Origin: Planctomycetota bacterium
Lineage (GTDB): Bacteria > Planctomycetota > UBA8108 > UBA1146
Assembly: GCA_018694835.1 (NCBI GenBank)
Contig: JABHOG010000073.1
Location: forward strand, 1 to 39,012
Reading direction: 5' to 3'
DNA length: 39,012 nucleotides
Shown here: positions 23,922 through 31,566 of the stretch, piece after piece
Position numbering within the stretch: the stretch's first letter is position 1
Layout: the number at the start of each line of letters is the position of its first letter
Notes under the pieces: model-generated
Told to the model about the DNA's origin: nothing
What the model saw: the letters and a program-made list of their open reading frames with translations, nothing else
Databases searched by the model: none
Program-made: the position numbers and the translations under genes

Positions 23922-24701
23922 TCACCGTGAGTCACTGGTGCTACCCCGGGGCCACCAGAGATCTGCCAGCACCGAGGCCAGCAAGATTCCCTGAGCAAGG
24001 CTGTAACCCGCCCCCGAAACCATGATGCACACCGTCCAGGATGGACTGAAACGGGCCAACCACCAACCCCCTACATCCCCGACCAGTCCCAGCCCCATGA
24101 TGGCGATCAATAGTGAGATCGAACCGCGGCGCCAGCGTGTCATCGACGCCAGAGCGATCACCACCAGCCCCTGGATCGACAGAGCCAGGGCATGGGCATG
24201 AGTGGAAGCGGCCAGTACCGCGACCGGAGTCGGCAGCACCTTGCGGGAAAAGGCGATCTCCTTGATATCATCGAAATACTCCAGCGGTGGGATCGCCGAG
24301 CCAGTCTCGGCACCGGCGGCCCGAGTGTGACATTCGATGCAACTCTGGTCGATGATCTCGGCGGGCGGGATTTCCAGGTCCAGGCTATCGTAGTCCTCGA
24401 CGATGCGTCCGCTGGTAAGCCACTGCAGCAGCAACTCTTTTTGAGCAGATGGCAGAGTCTCGGGATGCCCCCGTTCGAGAGCAGTGCCGAGCAATCCGGG
24501 GCTATCGATACCGTGGTATGCGCCGGTCACATCATCGAAGGTAAAACCGGGGAGTTCATCGCGATTCTCGAAGTGACTCACCATGTGAGTCACACTGGCG
24601 AGAAGTCCGATGTAAAGCACCACGATCAGGGCGCTGACACCGATCCTGATTCCCATCGGTTGAGAACTGAGTCCCGCTCCAGCGATTGGCAATGACCCCA
24701 T
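23922..24701 (-). CDS. Membrane protein with one c-type haem-binding site
   Basis: 259 residues. A transmembrane segment at residues ~18-40 (IRIGVSALIVVLYIGLLASV) is followed by a ~120-residue loop with a CIECH haem site at residues 121-125, and then three more transmembrane helices (about 165-190, 198-216, 223-245). The haem loop should face the periplasm, where c-type haem is attached. I do not recognise a named family. The position, three bases downstream of a Tat Gfo/Idh/MocA gene and upstream of another, makes an electron-transfer role for exported oxidoreductases plausible, but that is inference. Strong AAGGAGGA site upstream of the ATG. Confidence 0.8.
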   Translation of the reverse strand: MGSLPIAGAGLSSQPMGIRIGVSALIVVLYIGLLASVTHMVSHFENRDELPGFTFDDVTGAYHGIDSPGLLGTALERGHPETLPSAQKELLLQWLTSGRIVEDYDSLDLEIPPAEIIDQSCIECHTRAAGAETGSAIPPLEYFDDIKEIAFSRKVLPTPVAVLAASTHAHALALSIQGLVVIALASMTRWRRGSISLLIAIMGLGLVGDVGGWWLARFSPSWTVCIMVSGAGYSLAQGILLASVLADLWWPRGSTSDSR

Positions 24702-24704
24702 CGA

Positions 24705-25934
24705 CTAGTCCTCCTTCAGATCGTCCTGTGAGATCTCGATCACGCCACCCTCGACCACCGCACGCTGTGCGGCGATCCCCACGGCGGTCGCTCGCAGTCC
24801 TTCACTGCCCCCCGTCTTGACCTTCATCTGCTCTGCACAACTCAGCAGGAAATCTGCCACTCCGTAATGTAGAGAATCATTGGGGAGTCCAACCCCATCC
24901 TTCAACTTGTTCTGACTGGCGAGTTTGGTCGCGTCGGCGATGAGGGTGATGCCCTCGTCATTGAAGAATCTCTGACGGTTGGCATAGACTTCCCATCCCT
25001 GCGTCGCCGCATCCGCTTCCTTGAACATCCAGCCGTGACTCCAGGCCAGTTTGAAGGCGGAGTTGACACCATGGAGCACCTCGTACCGGCCCCCATAGGA
25101 ATTGCCCAGCGTCGCCTGGTACTGGAGACTCTGCCCCTTGGGGAACTCGAGGGTCAAGTTGACGGTATCGGCGACCTTGCGCCCATCTTCCCATACGAAC
25201 ACTCCGCCATTTCCCGACACTCGATGTGGATACTGTCCGGTGAACCAGTGAATGACATCGAACTGATGGGTGCCCCACTCACCGGGCAATCCGAGCGACA
25301 CGGCAGGGTCGAGACGCCAGTCGAGACGAGCTTGCCGCTCGGCAGTCGAGGCGGCTTGACGCCATGAGGTTTTCCGGGCGTTCTGGGCGCGCATCGAGAC
25401 CAGTTTGAGGAACGCCTCGGTGCGGAAGAAGGAGCGAGCCAGGGAGTAAACTGGATTGGAACGCGCCAACAGCCCGACCTGGAATACTCGCTGATTGGAA
25501 CGGGCTGCCAAGGCGATGGCCCGAGCATCTTCGAGGGTATGTGCCAGTGGCGCCTCGCAGTAAACATGCTTGCCCGCCGCCACTGCCGCCTCGGCGATCC
25601 CTCGATGCTGATGGGTCGGGGTTGCGATGAAGATCGCCTCCACCCCCTTCTCCTTCGCCAGCAACTGATCCGAATCGGCATAGGCAGTGGCATCGGCGAC
25701 GCGCCTCCTGGCACTTCGCAATCGCGGCTCATCGACATCGCACATCGCCACTATGGTGGCTCCCAGCTTCTGCAATTCTGCGGCGATCGCTCGACCTTGA
25801 CGGCCCATGCCGATGATGGCGACCGGATACCCCTTCGGTGCGCGCGTCGCCATCGCTTCGAGGCCGGGTAAAAGAGCCATCCCGGCGAGGGCGCCAGCGC
25901 CCTGGATCAAGAAATCTCTACGGTCCGTTTCCAT
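24705..25934 (-). CDS. Tat-exported Gfo/Idh/MocA family protein lacking the EKP lysine (copy 2)
   Basis: 409 residues. The Tat signal is DRRDFLIQGAGALAGMALL (residues 4-22). The Rossmann motif VAIIGMGRQGRA is at about residues 38-49. Where the family has EKP the sequence is CEAPLAHT: Glu127-Ala128-Pro129, so the usual catalytic lysine is missing. The C-terminal domain keeps GEWGTHQFDVIHWF, including the typical catalytic-type histidine. The protein may bind nicotinamide and sugar without the usual hydride-transfer chemistry, or use another residue. The start is inside the apbE coding region (28-base overlap) with GAGGAACG upstream, and the next gene begins 3 bases after its stop, so it is tightly coupled. 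Confidence 0.88.
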   Translation of the reverse strand: METDRRDFLIQGAGALAGMALLPGLEAMATRAPKGYPVAIIGMGRQGRAIAAELQKLGATIVAMCDVDEPRLRSARRRVADATAYADSDQLLAKEKGVEAIFIATPTHQHRGIAEAAVAAGKHVYCEAPLAHTLEDARAIALAARSNQRVFQVGLLARSNPVYSLARSFFRTEAFLKLVSMRAQNARKTSWRQAASTAERQARLDWRLDPAVSLGLPGEWGTHQFDVIHWFTGQYPHRVSGNGGVFVWEDGRKVADTVNLTLEFPKGQSLQYQATLGNSYGGRYEVLHGVNSAFKLAWSHGWMFKEADAATQGWEVYANRQRFFNDEGITLIADATKLASQNKLKDGVGLPNDSLHYGVADFLLSCAEQMKVKTGGSEGLRATAVGIAAQRAVVEGGVIEISQDDLKED

Positions 25935-26809
25935 CGTTCCTCTTCCACGGAAGCCTCCGCTTGCGGTTTCATGTCGGTAGATTCACCATTATTGAGTCGA
26001 TATCCCTGCAAAGTTGACGGTAGTTGTCGGGCCACTTCACCTTCGAAGCCTGCCACCGTCAGTGCCGTGGACCAGGCATCACAATCTGTCGCACTGTTCC
26101 CGACCACCATCGCACCCGCACGATGGCGATCGAGGCGATCACCACTGCAGGGGTCGATGAGGTGTCCACCCGCGCCGCCGCCAGCAGCCGAAGAGACCGC
26201 CAGGGCACCATCGACCAGACCGATCGTCTTGCGCGAGTACCCCTTGACCTCGATGACCCACTCCGCTCTTCCCGGGGGGGCTCCCAGTGCCACGATGCTG
26301 CTGGTACCCCCGTGAATCAGCGCGCATTCGACACCCGCTTCGAGCAGGATCGAGGCGGCCAGATCACAGGCATAGCCCTTGGCGATGCCACCCAGATCGA
26401 ACCTCAATTGAGGGTCGAGTCGACGAACGGTGCTGGCCTCGGCATCCAGTTCGATGCCACAAAAACCATCTCTTGGAGCGACACCGGAGATCGAATCACG
26501 ACGTGGGTCCCCGGCGGCCAGGTCGGCTCCGATGATCGGATCAAAGGATCCGCCAGTCTGTTGATGAAGACGGGAACAGGCCAGCAACAGGTCCAGGGTG
26601 AGACCATCGATGGTCACCGGATGGCCGTCAGATTCGGCGTGAATCCGCGACAGGATGCTCTCCCTGGAGAAGACATTCCACAGCCGATGACAGGTGGAGA
26701 TCTCCTCGAAAGCCTCCTCCACTGCAGCACGCAGAAGAGTCGGTTCCGCTCCCCCGGCGACGATCTCGAATCGAGTCCCCATCGCCGGAAGAGCTCCCCT
26801 GTGCATCAT
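25907..26809 (-). CDS. ApbE-like FAD:protein FMN transferase
   Basis: 300 residues. ApbE enzymes attach FMN from FAD to a Thr or Ser of target proteins, using Mg. Family features are present: MGTRFEI at the start, SRESILSRIHA, GGSFDPIIGADL, DLGGIAKGYACD (the DxGGxxKG flavin motif), GGTSSIVALG, GGHLIDP and the metal-site-like DCDAWSTA. Most ApbE proteins are exported lipoproteins; here no signal sequence precedes MGTRFEI, and extending the frame to 26977 adds only hydrophilic sequence that overlaps the upstream gene. The ATG at 26809 has GGGGGA 6 bases upstream; a second ATG follows at 26806. No obvious flavinylation target is encoded in the window. It overlaps the next gene by 28 bases. Confidence 0.9.
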   Translation of the reverse strand: MMHRGALPAMGTRFEIVAGGAEPTLLRAAVEEAFEEISTCHRLWNVFSRESILSRIHAESDGHPVTIDGLTLDLLLACSRLHQQTGGSFDPIIGADLAAGDPRRDSISGVAPRDGFCGIELDAEASTVRRLDPQLRFDLGGIAKGYACDLAASILLEAGVECALIHGGTSSIVALGAPPGRAEWVIEVKGYSRKTIGLVDGALAVSSAAGGGAGGHLIDPCSGDRLDRHRAGAMVVGNSATDCDAWSTALTVAGFEGEVARQLPSTLQGYRLNNGESTDMKPQAEASVEEERWKRTVEIS

Positions 26810-26829
26810 CTCGTATCCCCCGATACCGA

Positions 26830-28170
26830 CTAGCCGATGCTCGTGGCAGTCATCGAGGCGGGATCGAACTCGAACGCCTTGCCCTCCCACATCGAACGGG
26901 TCGCCAGGTCGACCGCAACGATCACCTTGGTCCCCAGGTCGACATTGGAATCGGGTTGACGACGGGTGCGAATGCAATCGAGCCAGTTGCGACGAAGCGC
27001 ATCCTGATCATTGCCGATGCTCTCGCAGATCACCTCTTGTGGTTCGACATCGTCGGCAAACAAGCGTTGAGGGACCATCTTGCAGTTGCCCCCATTGAGG
27101 TAAATGGTTCCCTCGTGCCCACGGATCATCGTCTCGAGCCCCATCTCGTTACAGGTCGAACCCGCCACGATGAGTGTGTGGCCCTTTTCGAACTGGATCT
27201 GCAAGTTGACCTGGTCGTGATTTTCCATCGCCTTGTCGATGTAATGACCACCGGTGGCCACCACACGAGTGGGCCAGCCCTGGTCGAGCGCCATCATCAG
27301 CGGTGTGATCTCGTGAACCAGCAGGTCACCGACGATGCCAGTGGAGAAATCCTTGTAGCGACGCCAGCGAGCACACAATGCAGGGTTCCAGTCGCGAACC
27401 CCGGCCGGGCCACACCAGCGATCCCAGTCGACATTGACGCCCGGCTTCCACTCGGGATCGATTCCGTAGTACTTCCATTCACCATCTCTGGAGTTGCGAC
27501 AGTAGGAGGTCTGGCTGAAGGTCGGCTTGCCGATCGCCCCTTCGGCGACCATCGCCTGTGCTGCCTTGTACTTGGGCAACATGATCTTCTGGGTACCGAC
27601 CTGCAGCAGCACGTCGGGATTATTGAGAACCACCTGACGCAGGCGCAGCGCTTCGGGCAGACGCAGCGTCATCGGCTTCTCGAGGTAGACATCCTTGCCC
27701 GCCATCAAAGCGTCTTCCGCCATCTGGGCGTGCCAGTGTTCCGGAGAAGCGATCAACACCCCATGGATGTCCTCGCGGGCGAGCAGTTCCAGGTAATCGT
27801 TGTAGACGGCGCACTCATCTCCTTGCGCCTTGTTGATCCTGCTTTCGGCGACGGCGCGGCGCTTGTGATTGACATCACAGATGGCCACGATCTTGACCTT
27901 CTCCTCGCCTCGCGTGGCAAACTGGAGGAACGAGCCGATGTGGCCCCCTCCCATGCCACCGGTTCCGATGATGCCCATCCGCACCACTCCATCGTCGCCG
28001 AGGGGTGTGCGACGAGCGGCCCTACCGATGGCACCGGCCTTGGCGCCGATCCGCTCCGAGCCCAGCAAACTGTTACCACTGATGGCGATGGCACCGGCTG
28101 CCAGTGCTGCGCCTTTGAGGAAGTCACGGCGGTCATTCCCTGCCGGCTTCATCGTTTCTTCATCGTTCAT
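26830..28170 (-). CDS. Tat-exported Gfo/Idh/MocA family oxidoreductase (copy 3)
   Basis: 446 residues. The Tat signal is NDRRDFLKGAALAAGAIAI (residues 12-30). The Rossmann motif RMGIIGTGGMGGGHI is near residues 64-78 and the catalytic EKP motif is intact (VYLEKPMTL). The C-terminal domain contains WDRWCGPAGVRDWNPALCARWRRY-type aromatic sequence and GIVGDLLVHEITPLMMALD, typical of the large planctomycete/Bacteroidetes Gfo clade. The likely activity is NAD(P)-dependent oxidation or reduction of a sugar or sugar acid; the substrate is unknown. GAGGAG precedes the ATG. It is 82 bases downstream of the TIM-barrel lipoprotein gene and 20 bases upstream of apbE. Confidence 0.92.
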   Translation of the reverse strand: MNDEETMKPAGNDRRDFLKGAALAAGAIAISGNSLLGSERIGAKAGAIGRAARRTPLGDDGVVRMGIIGTGGMGGGHIGSFLQFATRGEEKVKIVAICDVNHKRRAVAESRINKAQGDECAVYNDYLELLAREDIHGVLIASPEHWHAQMAEDALMAGKDVYLEKPMTLRLPEALRLRQVVLNNPDVLLQVGTQKIMLPKYKAAQAMVAEGAIGKPTFSQTSYCRNSRDGEWKYYGIDPEWKPGVNVDWDRWCGPAGVRDWNPALCARWRRYKDFSTGIVGDLLVHEITPLMMALDQGWPTRVVATGGHYIDKAMENHDQVNLQIQFEKGHTLIVAGSTCNEMGLETMIRGHEGTIYLNGGNCKMVPQRLFADDVEPQEVICESIGNDQDALRRNWLDCIRTRRQPDSNVDLGTKVIVAVDLATRSMWEGKAFEFDPASMTATSIG

Positions 28171-28252
28171 TTCGTCTCCTCTTCAAGGTAGATCTGTTGC
28201 TATTTCTTCACGACCGTCAGCACTGATCGAGTGGCCCGACGGATCGAGTATT

Positions 28253-29212
28253 TCAACTACTGGTCGAGTATTCGTTCTTGATCCGGTACAGCAGGTCCCG
28301 GGTCGCCAGGATGCCGGTTTTTTCATCGCCGCCCCCTTCGAACTCGATTCCGACGAAGCCCCTGTATCCCGCATCCATGACGATCTGCATCATTCTCTTG
28401 TAATCGGTCGCGGTCTCGTTGCCCTTCTCATCAAAGGCGTGACTCTTGGCGCTGACCGCCTTGGCGTAGGGCATCAATTCCTCGACACCGAGGTAGCGGT
28501 CGTAACTCTTGCCACCTCCGAGGTTGAAGTTGCCGAAGTCGGGCAAGGTTCCACAGCGCGGCTGATCGACCATCTTCATCACCCCGGCCAGCCAGGCGCC
28601 ATTGGAGGAGAGTCCTCCGTGATTCTCGACGATCACGTTGAGCCCCTGGGCCGCACCGTATTCGGTCAGCGACGACAATCCGTCCGCTGCCAGCTTCATC
28701 TGTTCGTCGTAACTCCCGGCACTGGCGGCATTGACCCGAATCGAGTGACAACCGAGGAACTTCGCCGCATCGATCCAGCGGTGATGATTCTTCACCGCCT
28801 GACTCCTGGCGCTGGCATCGGGATCGCCGAGTCGCCCCTCGCCATCACACATGATCAGCAGGCTCTGGATGTCATGATCTGCACAGCGCTTCTTCAGATC
28901 GGTCAGGTATGCGCTGTCGTTGGCCTTGTCCTTGAAGAAGGAATTGACGTATTCGACGGCGCCCAGTCCGTAGACCTCTCGGGTGACGCGGGGGAAATCG
29001 AGGTTGGTCATCTTGCCGCTCTGAAGGGTTCTGTGGAGGGACCACTGCGCCAGCGAGACGGAGAAGTGCTGCTTCGGAGCCTGGCCCCATCGAGAACTCC
29101 CGATTCCGTAGCCGAGCCCTCCACATCCGGCAAGGCTCGCCATGGCGGCGACCGATCCGATGCTCCAGCCGAAGAAGTCTCGGCGATTCAAGGTGGATTC
29201 TACGATCTTCAT
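28253..29212 (-). CDS. Tat lipoprotein, sugar phosphate isomerase/epimerase-like TIM barrel
   Basis: 319 residues. The N-terminus combines a twin-arginine motif (NRRDFFGWSIG) with a lipobox SLAGC (Cys30), so it should be an exported Tat lipoprotein. The barrel follows: YGLGAVEYVNSFF, LGCHSIRVNAAS, the metal-site glutamate in NVIVENHGG, LPDFGNF, and GIEFEG near the C-terminus. Members isomerise, epimerise or hydrate keto sugars. The frame opens at 29356, but the ATG at 29212 shares one base with the stop of the MFS gene (TGATG) and has AAGGAG upstream, so translation is coupled to the permease. Second gene of the operon. Confidence 0.88.
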   Translation of the reverse strand: MKIVESTLNRRDFFGWSIGSVAAMASLAGCGGLGYGIGSSRWGQAPKQHFSVSLAQWSLHRTLQSGKMTNLDFPRVTREVYGLGAVEYVNSFFKDKANDSAYLTDLKKRCADHDIQSLLIMCDGEGRLGDPDASARSQAVKNHHRWIDAAKFLGCHSIRVNAASAGSYDEQMKLAADGLSSLTEYGAAQGLNVIVENHGGLSSNGAWLAGVMKMVDQPRCGTLPDFGNFNLGGGKSYDRYLGVEELMPYAKAVSAKSHAFDEKGNETATDYKRMMQIVMDAGYRGFVGIEFEGGGDEKTGILATRDLLYRIKNEYSTSS

Positions 29213-30567
29213 CAGGCGGTCTCCTTCTTTCCTTTGGCCGGGTACATCAGCGCCATCCATACCAGGCACAGTAGGCTCGCCGCCAACGGTATCTGGAACA
29301 TCTCGGTGGTCTTGGTGTACCAGGGATCTCCCTCGGAGACCCGTGTCGCCGCCCACCCAGCCACCGAACTGGCGACCTTGCTGCCGACGATGATGCCGAT
29401 GCCGATGATCACCAGGTTGAACAGGTTCTGGGCGCTAGCTCTGACATCCGACGAACACTCCTCGTCGACCACCATGAAGGCGACGAAGATGAAACAACCG
29501 AAACAGAAGCCGTGCAGAGCGACACCCAGGATCACGAGGGGCATGCCCATGTCTCCCAGCATCGGCGCGTAACTGAAGAGCGCCATCCGTGCGGCATAGG
29601 CGACCAATCCGATCATCAGCAACTTCTTACGACTCAGTTTCAGCGCCAGCAGCGGAATCATCGCCAGTACGAAGATCTCCGACATCTGGCCGAGGGTCAT
29701 CAATCCACCCCCCCCGATCCCGAACACCGAGTTGAGGCTAGTGGCCAGCCCGGACCCACCCAGTTCACCTTGAAAGGTGTTGAGAAAGGGCGCGGTATGA
29801 ACAAAGTAAAACTGGTGGATACATGAGACGGGCACTGCGATGAGAAACAGCGTCAACAGCGGCTGATGAGAAATCTCTCCCAGAGCCTTCATCGTGGCAT
29901 TGTCGCCATCTGCAGACTTGCTCGGAGGAGTGCTGGGCAATCCGACCAGGCAGTAGATGCCCATGACGATGCCGCAAATCCCGCTGAGTTTGAAGGCATC
30001 CGCCATGCCAGCGTAAACTGCCGGATCCTTGGCTTGATCGGCGGATCCGCCGGCGTAGTGATGCAACAACCACTGGCCGATGCCGATTCCTGCGACGATC
30101 CAGCCGATGGTTCCCCACAGCCGGATCTTGCCGAAATCTCGATCCCGATCGGGAATGTGATGAAAGGAGAGGCTGTTGGTCAGAGCCAGCGTCGGCGAAT
30201 AGATCAGGCCATAGACCAGGGCGTACCAGAAGAAGCTGTTGTAATCGACAAGGGAGGCCATCTGCCACGCCAGTACTCCTCCCGCGAGGTGACTGACCGC
30301 CAGGAACCGTTCGGTATTGAACCAGCGATCGGCGACCTGGCCAGCGATGAAGGGACCGAAGATCGCGCCCACTGCTCCGATGGCAAAGATATTCCCGACT
30401 TCGGTTCCACTGAAACCCTTAGCGTTCATCAGTAGATCCCACAGCAGCGGTAACCAGGCGCCCCAGATGGCGTACTGGAGGAACATCATGACAGAAAGAC
30501 GAACCTTCAAACCATTCTTGAGAGGGGCCGCTTGCAATCCGCCCACATCACTCTCTGACACACGCAT
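29212..30567 (-). CDS. MFS transporter of the nucleoside:H+ symporter (NHS) type
   Basis: About 451 residues with 12 predicted transmembrane helices. The first block (LSVMMFLQYAIWGAWLPLLWDLL, then GNIFAIGAVGAIFGPFIAGQVADRWF) and the inter-helix RDRDFGKIRLWGTIGWIVAG match NHS-family permeases (NupG/XapB-like), which import nucleosides by proton symport. In this operon the cargo is more likely a sugar-derived product. Start: GGGAGGAG lies only 2 bases before the ATG at 30567, while the GTG at 30561 has an ideal 8-base spacing, so the true start may be 30561; TTG 30588 lies upstream of the ribosome site and is unlikely. It is the first gene of the 30567-21635 operon and divergent from the DUF1080 gene. 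Confidence 0.88.
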   Translation of the reverse strand: MRVSESDVGGLQAAPLKNGLKVRLSVMMFLQYAIWGAWLPLLWDLLMNAKGFSGTEVGNIFAIGAVGAIFGPFIAGQVADRWFNTERFLAVSHLAGGVLAWQMASLVDYNSFFWYALVYGLIYSPTLALTNSLSFHHIPDRDRDFGKIRLWGTIGWIVAGIGIGQWLLHHYAGGSADQAKDPAVYAGMADAFKLSGICGIVMGIYCLVGLPSTPPSKSADGDNATMKALGEISHQPLLTLFLIAVPVSCIHQFYFVHTAPFLNTFQGELGGSGLATSLNSVFGIGGGGLMTLGQMSEIFVLAMIPLLALKLSRKKLLMIGLVAYAARMALFSYAPMLGDMGMPLVILGVALHGFCFGCFIFVAFMVVDEECSSDVRASAQNLFNLVIIGIGIIVGSKVASSVAGWAATRVSEGDPWYTKTTEMFQIPLAASLLCLVWMALMYPAKGKKETA

Positions 30568-30710
30568 CTCCTCCCGCGGGGTACACAACCCCGCTGTACA
30601 TCCTTGAATCCGGTGGGGAGATCGTAAGCCATCTAGCCGCAGGGAGCCACGACCGACCGGGGTGGCTCAATCACGATGGCTGTGGCATAGTTTCGACGGG
30701 AGGCGCACCG
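30568..30710. promoter_or_regulatory. Divergent intergenic region with an inverted repeat
   Basis: This 143-base gap separates the MFS-led operon from the DUF1080 gene and must hold both promoters. It contains a 7-bp inverted repeat with an 11-base spacer, gagccac (30644-30650) and gtggctc (30662-30668), a possible operator, and a small ggggt/acccc hairpin at 30578-30595. No convincing -35/-10 pair could be assigned. Confidence 0.35.
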
Positions 30711-31385
30711 ATGAAGGATCCACTACCAATTCGTAACTATCTGCTGACCTGCTTGCTGCTGGCACTGTCGAGCGGTTGCCAGGGGCCCGGGCACCGATCC
30801 ACCCCGCAGCCTCTGTTCGACGGACAGACGCTGCAAGGCTGGCAAGGACTGGTCGGAAACCCCTACTCCCGAGCCGAGATGACGCCCCCACAGTTCGCCA
30901 AGGCGCAACAACTGGCAGATCAGCAGATGAGGGAGCACTGGAGCGTCGACCAGGGGACGCTGGTCTTTGATGGCCACGGCTCGCACCTGTGCACCATCGA
31001 GCAATTCTCCGACTTCGAGTTGGAAGTGGAGTGGATGATCGAGCCGGGAGGAGATAGCGGTATCTACCTGAGAGGCTCTCCTCAGGTGCAAATCTGGGAT
31101 ATTGCGCAACATCCTGAGGGCTCCGGCGGACTCTACAATAATCAATCAGGCCCCTCACACCCGCTGGTCGCTGCAGATCATCCCCCCGGCCAGTGGAATC
31201 ACTTCCGTATCCAGATGCGCGGCGAGCGAGTCACGGTCGATCTCAATGGTCAAAGAGTGGTCGATGAGGTGGTGCTGGAAAACTACTGGGACCGGGACCA
31301 GGCCATCATTAACAAAGGGTCGATTGAATTGCAGTCCCACGGGTCTCGACTGCAATTCAGAAACCTGTCAATTCGACCATTCTAG
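30711..31385 (+). CDS. DUF1080 lipoprotein (3-keto-glycoside hydrolase/lyase-like)
   Basis: 224 residues. The signal peptide ends in a lipobox-type sequence LALSSGC (Cys23), then a DUF1080 jelly-roll domain: PLFDGQTLQGWQG at the start, DFELEVEWMIEPGGDSGIYLRG in the middle, WNHFRIQMRGERVTVDLNGQRVVD and GSIELQSHGSRLQFRNLSIRPF at the end. DUF1080 proteins are annotated as 3-keto-disaccharide hydrolases and characterised members act on 3-keto-glycosides. The divergent operon supplies Gfo/Idh/MocA enzymes that could make such keto sugars, so this protein plausibly cleaves the oxidised glycoside at the cell surface or periplasm. GGGAGG lies 7-8 bases before the ATG. Confidence 0.9.
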   Translation: MKDPLPIRNYLLTCLLLALSSGCQGPGHRSTPQPLFDGQTLQGWQGLVGNPYSRAEMTPPQFAKAQQLADQQMREHWSVDQGTLVFDGHGSHLCTIEQFSDFELEVEWMIEPGGDSGIYLRGSPQVQIWDIAQHPEGSGGLYNNQSGPSHPLVAADHPPGQWNHFRIQMRGERVTVDLNGQRVVDEVVLENYWDRDQAIINKGSIELQSHGSRLQFRNLSIRPF

Positions 31386-31566
31386 GCCGAAGACGCTCCT
31401 TTGATCGGTTCGCAGTCGTAAGTTAACATTAACTACTTGCACCTATACCCTCCACCCGGCACTATTATCAACAAGCCTCTTGGTTAGGCCTGTATGTCTT
31501 TGTCATGCCTGTCGGTCCTGTATCACAGGCTCTAAGAACGGTTATTCACTGGGAGGAATCCTACTC

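Noticed and set aside
23922-24701. SGAGYS in the last helix of the haem protein as an ApbE flavinylation site
   Set aside because: ApbE targets need SGAT followed by T or S in a soluble FMN-binding domain; here the Thr is Gly and the site lies in a transmembrane helix.
26956-29572. Two long + strand open frames (411 and 567 codons)
   Set aside because: They are antisense to the Gfo/Idh/MocA, TIM-barrel and MFS genes, which have clear family motifs, ribosome sites and operon spacing.
31386-31566. Promoter candidates (TTAACA with TATACC at 15 bases; TTGCAC with TATTAT at 20 bases) before the dockerin-tail gene
   Set aside because: Spacing is outside the normal 16-18 bases in both cases, so neither is convincing.
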